64,000 bases of DNA, taken from Salipiger pentaromativorans (GTDB lineage Bacteria > Pseudomonadota > Alphaproteobacteria > Rhodobacterales > Rhodobacteraceae). The stretch lies in NCBI RefSeq assembly GCF_024721115.1, contig NZ_JAMDHK010000008.1:1-64000 (forward strand), written 5' to 3'. Under the pieces are notes generated by a model. The model searched no databases. It was not told the origin of the DNA and was given only the letters and a program-made list of their open reading frames with translations. Made by a program: the position numbers and the translations under genes. Shown in pieces: positions 42,711 to 51,157 of the stretch; position 1 is the stretch's first letter, and the number at the start of each line of letters is the position of its first letter.

Positions 42711-42740
42711 GCGGCGGCCTTTTGGCGAAGAGGCCGCCGC
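42711..42740 (+). terminator. Terminator-like hairpin after the TRAP operon
   Basis: A perfect 9-bp GC stem (GCGGCGGCC / GGCCGCCGC) with a 12-base loop lies between the DctM stop (42673) and the LuxR start (42793). No U-run follows, so termination may be partial. Confidence 0.55.
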
Positions 42741-42792
42741 GCCCAAAGGGTCGCCTCTTGCCGGTGGCGCGCGCTTCCCGCAAAATCGGTGC

Positions 42793-43542
42793 ATGTCGAT
42801 CGAACTGCCCCTTGACGGTTTCACCTCCAACCGCAGCCTCGAGGCGGTCTCGACCTGCCTTGAAACCATCGGCACCACGCGGTTCAACCAGTCGTTCATT
42901 GCCTTCGCCATGGGGCCGCTCGGCGCCGATCAATGCATGATCTTCGTCTATGAGGAGCAGTCCGCGCGCTGTTTCCTGTCCTACAACACCCTGCCCGACA
43001 CCGGCGCCCGCGCCCTGGCCGAGAACTACATCCTGCGGGGCCATGAAACCGACCCGATCCGCGCGCGGGTCGCGTCGCGGCGGCAGGCGGATGGCATCGA
43101 CATCTTCCCGCTGGCGGCGCTCTGGGGCGAGATGAGCGAAAGCTACCGCAAGGATTATTTCGAGACGCCGGGCATGGTCGACAAGATCGCGGTTCTTGCG
43201 CGGGGGCGCGGCCTGCTGCTGGGGCTCAATTTTTACCGCTACCGGGAAAGCGGTCCCTATGACCAGGGGGCCGCCGATCAGGGGGCCACGCTCTGGCGCA
43301 TCGCCGCCCAACTTGCGCTTCTGCACTACAGTTCTTCGCAGGACCATTCTCTGGAAGACCCGCTGCTGACACTTTCAGAGCGCGAGCGCGAAACCTGCCA
43401 GTGGATTCTCAAGGGGCTGAGCACCGAGGCCATTGCCTTTGAAATGGATCTCAGCCCGAACACGATCACGACCTATCGCAAGCGCGCCTACGACAAGCTC
43501 TCGATCAACTCGAAAGCGGCCCTCTTCGCGCTCTGCCGGTAA
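42793..43542 (+). CDS. LuxR-family transcriptional regulator (orphan)
   Basis: A 249-residue regulator. The C-terminal 60 residues are a GerE/LuxR helix-turn-helix (LTLSERERETCQWILKGLSTEAIAFEMDLSPNTITTYRKRAY). The N-terminal 170 residues are not an obvious receiver domain and lack the tryptophan/tyrosine pattern of acyl-homoserine-lactone binding; no luxI gene is nearby. It is most likely an orphan regulator of the adjacent hydroxylase/TRAP genes. The start at 42793 avoids placing the hairpin inside the gene; an ATG at 42679 is an alternative. No strong ribosome site is seen. Confidence 0.78.
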   Translation: MSIELPLDGFTSNRSLEAVSTCLETIGTTRFNQSFIAFAMGPLGADQCMIFVYEEQSARCFLSYNTLPDTGARALAENYILRGHETDPIRARVASRRQADGIDIFPLAALWGEMSESYRKDYFETPGMVDKIAVLARGRGLLLGLNFYRYRESGPYDQGAADQGATLWRIAAQLALLHYSSSQDHSLEDPLLTLSERERETCQWILKGLSTEAIAFEMDLSPNTITTYRKRAYDKLSINSKAALFALCR

Positions 43543-43547
43543 GCCCT

Positions 43548-43564
43548 GCGCCCACTTGGGGCGC
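43548..43564 (+). terminator. Hairpin after the LuxR-type gene
   Basis: A perfect 6-bp stem (GCGCCC / GGGCGC) with the loop ACTTG starts 5 bases after the LuxR stop. It is short, without a U-run. Confidence 0.4.
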
Positions 43565-43760
43565 GGTGATCGGACAAGGTGCGGCGCAACGTCGTCGCGC
43601 GCTGGCGCGCCCCGCCACATGACAAGACAAATCCCTGCCGCGTGACCACAGCTAAGCTGCGCTAGCCCTCTGTCGTGATCCAGTGGACACGGGCGCCCTG
43701 GGCTTTGTCAGGAGAGGTATCGGCACTGCATCTACGACGTTAGTTTAATTTTTGGAAAAC

Positions 43761-43777
43761 ATACTTTACAAAAGTAT
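43761..43777. promoter_or_regulatory. Perfect operator-like dyad ATACTTT-ACA-AAAGTAT
   Basis: A perfect 7-bp inverted repeat with a 3-base spacer lies 22 bases before the dehydrogenase start, in an AT-rich island that contrasts with the GC-rich surroundings. It is a strong candidate operator for the polyol operon. The SorC-type regulator encoded at its end is the best candidate binder. Confidence 0.6.
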
Positions 43778-43799
43778 AAGAAATCCCTCTACTCCCCGC

Positions 43800-45512
43800 A
43801 TGACAGGGCATTCAGACATTCCGCGCGCCGACGGCGCCCCCTCCGCTCCGCTTCGCGAGACAGCGAAGGCGCGGCTTTCCGGGCTGACGGAGGTCGATGT
43901 GCTGATCCTGGGCGGCGGTGTGAACGGCATCGCGACGCTGCGCGATCTGGCGCTGAACGGCGTGTCCTGCGTGTTGCTCGACACCGGCGATTTTGCCGCG
44001 GGCGCCAGCAGCGCGTCGAGCCGCATGGCCCATGGCGGGCTGCGCTATCTGGAAGGCCGGGAGTTCCGGCTGGTGGCGGAATCGGCGCGCGAACGCAACC
44101 GGCTGATCGCCAATGCGGGTCATATCGTGAAGCCGCTGGCGATCAATGTGCCGCTCGACCATCTGGTCTCGGGCATCGCGGGGTCGGTCGCGCGGTTCCT
44201 TGGCCTGTCGCGCCGGGGCGGGCCGCTGTCGCTGGCCGCGCTCGAAGGCGCGCTCAGGCTCTATGAGGCCTATGGCCGGCGCGAGCACCCCCTGCCCGCG
44301 CACCGGACCCGGCTGCGCCGCGCGGCTTTCCCGGCGGGGCTGCCGGGAAGAACCCGCGCTATGGTGACCTATTTCGACGGCCAGATCACCCAGCCCGAGG
44401 GGCTCATGTTCGAGATGATCGCCGAGGCGATGGCCCAAGGTCCGCAGATCGCCGTGCTCAACCACGCCACATGGCAGCGCGACGGCGCGGCCTTCGTGAT
44501 CGCCGACCGCTTCGACGGCGCGGTCGGGCGGATCGCTCCGAAGATCGTGATCAACGCGACCGGCGCCTGGATCGACCGTGTGAACGCGGCGCTCGGCGGC
44601 GAGACGCGCTATCTGCGCGGCGTCAAGGGCGCGCATCTCGTGCTCGACAACCCCGCCCTGCACGCGCGTATGAATGGCGAGGCGTATTATTTCGACGATG
44701 GCACCGGGCGCATGGTGATCACCCTGCCCGTGGGCGACAACGTATTGGTCGGCACCACCGAGGTCGAAACGACCGAGCCCGACGATCAGGAGGTTGCCGA
44801 TCGAGAAATCGGCTATCTGCTGCGGGCGATGGACGGGCTGTTCTCGGACGTCTCCGTCACCGAGGAGCATATCGTCTCGATGACCACCGGCATCCGCCCG
44901 CTGCGGCGCGGCACCGGCTCTGTGACCAGCGCGGCGCGCGACCATGCGCTTGAGGAAGACCGTTTCGCCGGGCTCGACGCACCGGTGCTGTCGCTGGTCG
45001 GCGGCAAATGGACCACCTTCCGCGCCTTCGGCGAGGAAACCGCCGACCGGGCGCTGACGCTGCTGGGCCGTTCCCGTCAGGTCTCGACCGCCAGCCGCGC
45101 CTATCCCGGCGCGGCGCCCTGCTCTACCGACGCGCTGACGCAGAACCATCACATCGCCCCCGTACTCGCCGAACGGCTGCTGCACCGCTACGGCGCCCTC
45201 GCCCGCGAGGTCGCACCGCTTTGCGCCGGGTCCGGTGCGACGCCGCTCTCCGGCGCGCCCGACTATTGCCATGGCGAAATCCTCTGGGCGATCCGGGCGC
45301 GCGGCGCGCAGCGGATCGAAGATATCGTGCTGCGGCGCACGAGGCTGACCTTCGGCCACGGGCTGCGGCCCGAGACTCTCGACGCGCTCGCGGCGATCCT
45401 GCACACCGAGACAGGGCGCCCCGCCGATGCGCTCGCGGCCGAGATCCGCGGCGCGCTCGGCGATCCGCGGCTGATGGGGCCGCGCGCGTATCGCGAGGAG
45501 GACGCGGCATGA
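43800..45512 (+). CDS. GlpD/EryB-like FAD-dependent polyol-phosphate dehydrogenase
   Basis: A 570-residue flavoenzyme of the glycerol-3-phosphate dehydrogenase family. The FAD motif DVLILGGGVNGIATLRDLALNG and the following GASSASSRMAHGGLRYLE are family hallmarks; VGGKWTTFR closes the core and a C-terminal helical domain follows. It would oxidise a polyol phosphate at the membrane, passing electrons to quinone. The ATG at 43800 is the first with a normal N-terminus; a TTG at 43752 overlaps the operator. It is translationally coupled to an FGGY kinase, the EryA/EryB pairing seen in erythritol operons, so a C4-C5 polyol phosphate is as likely a substrate as glycerol 3-phosphate. Confidence 0.83.
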   Translation: MTGHSDIPRADGAPSAPLRETAKARLSGLTEVDVLILGGGVNGIATLRDLALNGVSCVLLDTGDFAAGASSASSRMAHGGLRYLEGREFRLVAESARERNRLIANAGHIVKPLAINVPLDHLVSGIAGSVARFLGLSRRGGPLSLAALEGALRLYEAYGRREHPLPAHRTRLRRAAFPAGLPGRTRAMVTYFDGQITQPEGLMFEMIAEAMAQGPQIAVLNHATWQRDGAAFVIADRFDGAVGRIAPKIVINATGAWIDRVNAALGGETRYLRGVKGAHLVLDNPALHARMNGEAYYFDDGTGRMVITLPVGDNVLVGTTEVETTEPDDQEVADREIGYLLRAMDGLFSDVSVTEEHIVSMTTGIRPLRRGTGSVTSAARDHALEEDRFAGLDAPVLSLVGGKWTTFRAFGEETADRALTLLGRSRQVSTASRAYPGAAPCSTDALTQNHHIAPVLAERLLHRYGALAREVAPLCAGSGATPLSGAPDYCHGEILWAIRARGAQRIEDIVLRRTRLTFGHGLRPETLDALAAILHTETGRPADALAAEIRGALGDPRLMGPRAYREEDAA

Positions 45513-46993
45513 GCGAGGATCTTCTGATCGCCATCGACGCCGGGGGGACGGCGGTCAAGGTCGTGGCCTTCGACCTGCACGGCACGGAAATCGCCTCGAA
45601 AACCGCCGATGTCGAGACCATCCACCATGCCGACGGGCGCGTCGAACGCGAGGTCGCCGCCTTCTGGTCCGGCACCGTTTCGGCGCTGCGCCGCCTCGTG
45701 GCGGATTGCGCCGGGCATCGCATCGCCGGGGTCGGCTGCACCGGTTTCGGCAACGGGCTTTTTCTGGTCGACGAGGACGGAAACAGCACAAGGCCCGGCA
45801 TCGTCTCGGTCGATCACCGCGCCCAGCCGCTGGTCGACGAGTTGACGCAGAGCGGCGAGGCGGCCTCCATTTCGGCGCTCACCGGGCACCGGCTCTGGGG
45901 TGGGCAAAGCCTGATGCAATTCGCTCAGCTCGCCCGCAGCGAACCCGATGTCATGGCGCGCAGCCGCTGGGCGCTGGCCTGCAAGGATCTCCTCCGCCTG
46001 CGGCTGACCGGCGAGGCGCTGACCGACCCGACCGACGCCAGCGGCGGTGGCATGATGGACATCGCCCATGGCGGCTATGCCACGGAGGCTTTCGCACAGC
46101 TCGGGCTGACGGACCACGCACACCGCCTGCCCCCCATCGCCGCCAGCGATGGCGTGGCGGGCCGGGTCTCGCGCCAGGCCGCAGAGGAGACCGGGCTGCC
46201 CGAGGGCACGCCCGTCGCGGGCTCGATGATGGACGTGGCCGCCTGTGCGCTTGGCGCCGGTGCGGTGGATGTGCCGGTGCTGACGATGATCGCGGGCACC
46301 TGGTCGATCAACAGCCTGGAAAGCGGGCCGCCCAAAGGCTGCGGCGTGCCGATCCTCAACATGCATTATCGCGGCGGTGACAAACGCCTCATCGCCGAGG
46401 GCAGCCCCTGCTCGGCGGCCAATCTGGGCTGGTTTCTCCATCACGCAATGGGTGGGCGCGTCTCGGTCTCGGAAGCGAACGAACGGGTCGCAAGTTGCCC
46501 CGTCGAGGCCCGCCGCTGCCAGTTCCTGCCCTATGTCTTCGGCCCCGAGCCCCGGCGCGGCGGCTTTGTCGACATGGGCGCGGGGGACGATCTCGGCACC
46601 ATGCTGCGGGCGATCTACGAGGGTGTGGCCTTTCAGGCGCGCCGCCACGCGGAAGATGCGGTGGCGCTGGCCGGGCAGGCGTTTCCGCCCGCGATCCGCC
46701 TTGCCGGAGGGGCCGCGAAATCGCCGGTCTGGGGGCAGATCTTTGCCGATATCTGCCAGCGCCCCGTGGAGGCGGTGCGCGCGGCGGAGGTGGGCGCGCT
46801 CGGCGCCGCGATCTGCGCTTCGGTGGCCTGCGGCGCCCATGCCGATCTGGGCCAGGCCGCGCGGGCGATGACCGGCGTGGCGCGGCGCCACACGCCCAAC
46901 CCGGCGCTGGCCGGATTTTACGACGACAGGTTTCGCAGGTTCCGCCAGCTCGACAAAGGCATGGCGGCGCTGCTGGAGGAGGCGGCCCGCTGA
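45509..46993 (+). CDS. FGGY-family carbohydrate (polyol) kinase
   Basis: A 494-residue sugar kinase of the ASKHA fold. The phosphate-1 motif IAIDAGGTAVKVVAFDLHG is at the N-terminus, followed by the sugar-contact segment RPGIVSVDHRAQPLVDEL and the C-terminal FGGY-type segment RLAGGAAKSPVWGQIFADICQRPVEA. By sequence feel it is nearest to erythritol or L-xylulose kinases, but the substrate is not certain. It overlaps the dehydrogenase stop by 4 bases. It would phosphorylate the imported polyol before oxidation. Confidence 0.83.
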   Translation: MSEDLLIAIDAGGTAVKVVAFDLHGTEIASKTADVETIHHADGRVEREVAAFWSGTVSALRRLVADCAGHRIAGVGCTGFGNGLFLVDEDGNSTRPGIVSVDHRAQPLVDELTQSGEAASISALTGHRLWGGQSLMQFAQLARSEPDVMARSRWALACKDLLRLRLTGEALTDPTDASGGGMMDIAHGGYATEAFAQLGLTDHAHRLPPIAASDGVAGRVSRQAAEETGLPEGTPVAGSMMDVAACALGAGAVDVPVLTMIAGTWSINSLESGPPKGCGVPILNMHYRGGDKRLIAEGSPCSAANLGWFLHHAMGGRVSVSEANERVASCPVEARRCQFLPYVFGPEPRRGGFVDMGAGDDLGTMLRAIYEGVAFQARRHAEDAVALAGQAFPPAIRLAGGAAKSPVWGQIFADICQRPVEAVRAAEVGALGAAICASVACGAHADLGQAARAMTGVARRHTPNPALAGFYDDRFRRFRQLDKGMAALLEEAAR

Positions 46994-47034
46994 GGCCGCG
47001 CGGGACACGACAAAAACCACAGGGAGGAAGACCA

Positions 47035-48315
47035 ATGCAACGCAAGACTCTGCTGCTCGGCACGGCGCTTTGCGCGCTGGCCGCGCAGGTTCAGGCGCAG
47101 GACGCGATGGCCTGCAAGGGCGCGGTGCCCACGCTGAACGTGATCGGCCAGGGCATGCCCGCGGTCACCGCGCTTGACGGCGCGCTGTCCGAGTTCAACG
47201 AGAAATGGGACACCGAGGTGCGCATCACCCTGCTGGGCGAGAACGAGCGGCGCGCCAAGGCGCGGCTCGATGCCTCGACCGGGGCGGGCGCTTATCAGGT
47301 GCTTTATATCGACGAGGCGAACCTCGCCGAATATGTCGATGCGGGCTGGGTCTATCCGCTCGCCGATGTGGTGCCCGAAAGCTATGATCTTGACGATTTC
47401 CGCACCGATCTGAGCAATGTCGCCACGGTCGACGGGGTGCAGTATTTCGCCCCCTTCGTGGGCGGCGGCGACGTGATGATGTACCGCAAGGATTTGCTGG
47501 AGGCCGCAGGCATCGCGGTGCCGACCACGCTCGATGAGATGGTCGCGGCGATCAAGACGCTGGACGCGGCGGACAACGGCGCGCATGGCTGGTCGGCGCG
47601 CGGCCAGCGCGGCTCGGGCATGAATGTCTGGCGCTGGACACCGTTTTTCCGCGCCATGGGCGGCGAGTGGCTCGACGACGGCGGCATGCCCGCCTTCAAC
47701 GGCGAGGCGGCGGTCGAGGCGACCGGGCTTTATACCGAGCTGATGGACTACGCCCCGCCGGGCGTCGCCACCTTCAACTGGTCGGACTCGGTCGAGGCGT
47801 TCCGGGGTGGTCAGGTGGCGATCCTGATCGAATCCGACGTGTTCGGCCCGTGGATGGAAGACCCCGAGAAATCCTCGGTCGTGGGCAAGGTGGGCTATGC
47901 CCCGCCGCCCGATCCGCTGCCCTCGGCGGGCTGGGCGCATGGCTGGGCGGTGTCCAGGGTCGGCGCGGCGGAGGACTGCCTGAAGACCGTGGCGGGCGAT
48001 TTCGTCGGCTGGGCGACCTCGAAGGAGATGGAGCAGAAACGGCTTGCCGCAGGCATCGCCTCGGATATCGGCCGCGTCTCGACGCTGCAAAGCGACGCCT
48101 TCAAGGCGCTGGTGCCGCAGGCCTATATCGACGCGCTGCTCGACACCGGCCCCAAGACCGGCCTGCTGATCATGGCCAGCCCCGCCTGGCCGGAGATCGG
48201 CGACACGCTGGGTCTGACGCTGGAAGAGATCTTTGCCGGCACCCGCGACGACACGCAGGCGGCGCTGGATGAGGCGGCCTTCTTTGCCGAAGACAGCCTG
48301 ATGCGGCTGAAGTAA
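47035..48315 (+). CDS. ABC sugar/polyol substrate-binding protein
   Basis: A 426-residue family-1 periplasmic binding protein with a Sec signal of about 21 residues (AAQVQAQD). The stretch GGGDVMMYRKDLLEAAGIAVPTTLDEMVAAIKTL is typical of carbohydrate-binding proteins. It supplies the importer formed by the next three genes. AGGGAGGAAG precedes the ATG. A GC hairpin lies after its stop, which would favour excess binding protein. The ligand is presumably a polyol, from the kinase and dehydrogenase upstream. Confidence 0.87.
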   Translation: MQRKTLLLGTALCALAAQVQAQDAMACKGAVPTLNVIGQGMPAVTALDGALSEFNEKWDTEVRITLLGENERRAKARLDASTGAGAYQVLYIDEANLAEYVDAGWVYPLADVVPESYDLDDFRTDLSNVATVDGVQYFAPFVGGGDVMMYRKDLLEAAGIAVPTTLDEMVAAIKTLDAADNGAHGWSARGQRGSGMNVWRWTPFFRAMGGEWLDDGGMPAFNGEAAVEATGLYTELMDYAPPGVATFNWSDSVEAFRGGQVAILIESDVFGPWMEDPEKSSVVGKVGYAPPPDPLPSAGWAHGWAVSRVGAAEDCLKTVAGDFVGWATSKEMEQKRLAAGIASDIGRVSTLQSDAFKALVPQAYIDALLDTGPKTGLLIMASPAWPEIGDTLGLTLEEIFAGTRDDTQAALDEAAFFAEDSLMRLK

Positions 48316-48328
48316 ACCGCCCTCCCCC

Positions 48329-48359
48329 GGCCCGGTGCGCTGCTCCCGCGTGCCGGGCC
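48329..48359 (+). terminator. Intercistronic hairpin after the polyol binding-protein gene
   Basis: A 7-bp GC stem (GGCCCGG / CCGGGCC) with a 17-base loop lies between the binding-protein stop and the permease start. Like the hairpin at 4437 it may protect the upstream mRNA or reduce read-through. Confidence 0.45.
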
Positions 48360-48382
48360 CCACTCCCCCTGAAGGATAGGAC

Positions 48383-49255
48383 ATGACCCGGAAACGGTTC
48401 GTCACCCTGACACTTGTCCCGGCGATCGGGCTGCTGGCGACGCTGGCGCTGGTGTCGATCGCGGGCGCGGTGTGGTTCGCCGTCATGAACCGCACGCTGC
48501 GCTCGCCCGATTACGATTTCGTCGGCGCCTACAACTTCCTGCGCCTGCTGCGCGACCGGCGGTTCTTCAACGCGCTGGAAATCTCGGCGGTCTGGGAGGC
48601 GGTCACCGTCATCGGCACGCTAGCGCTCGCCGTGGTCCTCGCGGTGCTGATCTTCGAGACGGTGAAAAAGCCGCTCACCCGCAACCTGATCTGCTTCGCC
48701 TTCCTCGTGCCGGTGCTGCTGCCGCGCGTCGCCGCCGCCTTTATCTGGCGCTTTCTCTATTCGCCGTCGCTGGGCGTGATCAATTATCTCTGCGGCCTTG
48801 TCGGCATCGGCCCGGTCGAGTTCCTCGCCGACCCGTCGCTGGCGCTGATCTCGGTCGCGGTGGTGGATATCTGGCAATGGGGGCTGTTCTTCACGGTCAT
48901 CCTGCTCAAGCTGATGGAGACCCTGCCCCGCGATCCCATCGAGGCGGCGATGCTCGACAATGCCCGCACCTGGGAGATCCACGCCTATGTCACGCTGCCG
49001 ATGCTCAAGGGGCCGCTGATCAGCCTCGCGCTGGTCAAGGCGGTGGAAAGCCTGCGCTCCTTCGATCTGATCTTTGTCATGACCGGCGGGGGGCCCGGCA
49101 CCGCGACCGAAACGCTCGATCTCTATGCCTATCAGATGGGGATCAATATGGGCGGGCGGATCTCCTACGCCTCGGCCATGTCGCTGCTGCTGCTGGTGGT
49201 CACCACCGTCGCCTTCACCATCATCTGGAAAGCGGGGAAGAAATGGGCAAGCTGA
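48383..49255 (+). CDS. ABC permease (MalF-like), polyol importer
   Basis: A 290-residue inner-membrane permease with six helices, a coupling loop EAAMLDNARTWEIHAYVTLPML (about 192-213) and the conserved MTGGGPGTATETLDLYAYQMG segment. It forms the pore with the next gene product. Its last 13 bases overlap that gene. The start has a GAAGGATAGG ribosome-site region. Confidence 0.9.
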   Translation: MTRKRFVTLTLVPAIGLLATLALVSIAGAVWFAVMNRTLRSPDYDFVGAYNFLRLLRDRRFFNALEISAVWEAVTVIGTLALAVVLAVLIFETVKKPLTRNLICFAFLVPVLLPRVAAAFIWRFLYSPSLGVINYLCGLVGIGPVEFLADPSLALISVAVVDIWQWGLFFTVILLKLMETLPRDPIEAAMLDNARTWEIHAYVTLPMLKGPLISLALVKAVESLRSFDLIFVMTGGGPGTATETLDLYAYQMGINMGGRISYASAMSLLLLVVTTVAFTIIWKAGKKWAS

Positions 49256-50058
49256 TTTCCGCAACCCTCACCCGCGCGGTCCTGGCACTGCTGATCGTGC
49301 TGGCGCTGGGGCCGATCCTCTGGACCGTGCTCGGCGCGTTCAAGGAACTGCGCGACATCGTCACCCCGGTGCCGAAGCTGGTCTTCACCCCGACGCTGGA
49401 CAATTTCGCCACCATCCTGCGCAACCCCACCATCCGCGACGGGCTGCTGCATTCGGTGATCGTGGTCTCCGCCGCGGTGCTGATCGGCGCGGTGCTGGGC
49501 ATCCCCGCCGCCCATACGCTGGCGCGCCACGCCCGCAAATGGGGGGACGACGTACAGTTCTTTGTCCTCTCGCTGCGCTTCATGCCGCCGGTGGCCATCG
49601 CGATCCCGTTCATCGTGATCTATCTCGATCTCGGCATCTACGACACGCTCTTTGGGCTGGTGCTGGTCTATCTGATTGTCACCGTCTCGACCGTGATCTG
49701 GCTGGCCGTGCCCGCCTTCGAGCGCGTGCCCCGCGACATCGAGGAGGCCGCCGCCATGGAGGGCTGCGGCCCAGCGGAAATCTTCTGGCGGTTCTCGCTG
49801 CCCGTCGCCGCCCCCTCGCTCTTCGGCGCGCTGGTCTTCACCTTCGTGCTGGTCTGGAACGAGCTGCTGCTGGCGCTCACCCTTGCGGCGCAGAACGCCA
49901 CGCTGCCGGTGGTCGCCGCCTCCATCACCTCGCTCGGCAAAGAGGTGCCCTGGGGCGTGATCAATGCCGCCACCGTGCTGCTGGTGCTGCCGCCGCTCGT
50001 CTTCATCGGCCTGCTTATGGGCCTTCTCAACACCATGGTCCGCAGCGGCCCGAAATAG
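49243..50058 (+). CDS. ABC permease (MalG-like), polyol importer
   Basis: A 271-residue inner-membrane permease with six helices and the EAA coupling loop PRDIEEAAAMEGCGPAEIFWRFSLP (about 161-185). The ATG at 49243 lies inside the preceding gene end and gives a normal N-terminus; longer frames are out of register with family members. It pairs with the MalF-like subunit. Confidence 0.9.
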   Translation: MGKLISATLTRAVLALLIVLALGPILWTVLGAFKELRDIVTPVPKLVFTPTLDNFATILRNPTIRDGLLHSVIVVSAAVLIGAVLGIPAAHTLARHARKWGDDVQFFVLSLRFMPPVAIAIPFIVIYLDLGIYDTLFGLVLVYLIVTVSTVIWLAVPAFERVPRDIEEAAAMEGCGPAEIFWRFSLPVAAPSLFGALVFTFVLVWNELLLALTLAAQNATLPVVAASITSLGKEVPWGVINAATVLLVLPPLVFIGLLMGLLNTMVRSGPK

Positions 50059-50067
50059 GACACTCCC

Positions 50068-51153
50068 ATGGCCAATATTACCTGTACCGACATCGTCAAA
50101 GCCTATGGCGCCCACCCGGTGATCGAGGGGCTTCAGCTCGACATCCCCGACCATGAGTTCGTGGTCTTCCTCGGCCCCTCGGGCTGCGGCAAATCCACCA
50201 TGCTGCGGATGATCGCCGGGCTCGAAGAGGTGACCGGCGGGCGCATCGCCATCGGCGGCACCGACGTCACCGACCTGCCGCCGGGCGAGCGCGGCGTCGC
50301 CATGGTGTTCCAGAGCTACGCGCTTTACCCGCATATGTCGGTGCGCGACAACATCACCTTCGGCCTGCGCCGTCAGGGCGCCAGCCGCGCCGAGATCGAA
50401 CCGCGTCTGACTCAGGTGGCCGAGCTTCTGGGGCTGGAAAAGTTCCTCGACCGGCGTCCCAGGAACCTCTCGGGCGGCCAGCAGCAGCGCGTCGCCATGG
50501 CCCGCGCGATGATCAAGACGCCGCAGGTCTTCCTGTTCGACGAGCCGCTGTCGAATCTCGACGCCAAGCTGCGCGAGAAGCTGCGCACCGAGATCCGCAA
50601 GATCCACATGCAGCTCAAGACCACGACGATCTTTGTCACCCACGACCAGCTCGAAGCGATGACCATCGCCGACCGCATCGTGCTGATGCGCGACGGCAAG
50701 ATCGAGCAGATGGGCAGCCCGGACGAGATCTTCGAACGCCCGGCCTCGCGGTTCGTGGCGGATTTCATCGGCACCCCGGCGATGAATTTCGTCCATGCCG
50801 AGATCGTCGCCGGCGACCGGCTCACCGCGCATGGCGGCGGCATGACCCTGCACCTCTCGCCCCAGGCCTTCACGACACTGAAACCGGGGCAGCGGGTCGA
50901 GCTGGGCCTGCGCCCGGCGCGCATGGATCTCTGCGAGCCCGGTGCCGAGAACGCGCTCAGCGGCAAGGTGGTGCTGGTCGAGAACATGGGCGCCGAGGGT
51001 CAGGTGATCACCGAGGTCGCGGGGCAGGAAATTTCCTTTGTGACCCAGGCGTTCCGCAGCCTCTCGCCGGGCGACAGCGTGTGTTTCGCCATCTCGCCCG
51101 ACCATATCCACGCCTTCGACCCGGAAACGGGCGACAGTCTTCGTCAGGAGTGA
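50068..51153 (+). CDS. ABC ATP-binding protein (UgpC/MalK-like), polyol importer
   Basis: A 361-residue ATPase with Walker A GPSGCGKST, Q-loop VFQSYALYPH, signature NLSGGQQQRVAMARAM, Walker B VFLFDEPLSNLD and the H-loop VTHDQLEA, all intact. A TOBE domain follows from about 240. It acts as a homodimer for the two permeases, in contrast to the heterodimeric ATPases at 6191-8306. The aldolase-like gene starts 4 bases after its stop. Confidence 0.92.
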   Translation: MANITCTDIVKAYGAHPVIEGLQLDIPDHEFVVFLGPSGCGKSTMLRMIAGLEEVTGGRIAIGGTDVTDLPPGERGVAMVFQSYALYPHMSVRDNITFGLRRQGASRAEIEPRLTQVAELLGLEKFLDRRPRNLSGGQQQRVAMARAMIKTPQVFLFDEPLSNLDAKLREKLRTEIRKIHMQLKTTTIFVTHDQLEAMTIADRIVLMRDGKIEQMGSPDEIFERPASRFVADFIGTPAMNFVHAEIVAGDRLTAHGGGMTLHLSPQAFTTLKPGQRVELGLRPARMDLCEPGAENALSGKVVLVENMGAEGQVITEVAGQEISFVTQAFRSLSPGDSVCFAISPDHIHAFDPETGDSLRQE

Positions 51154-51157
51154 TCCG

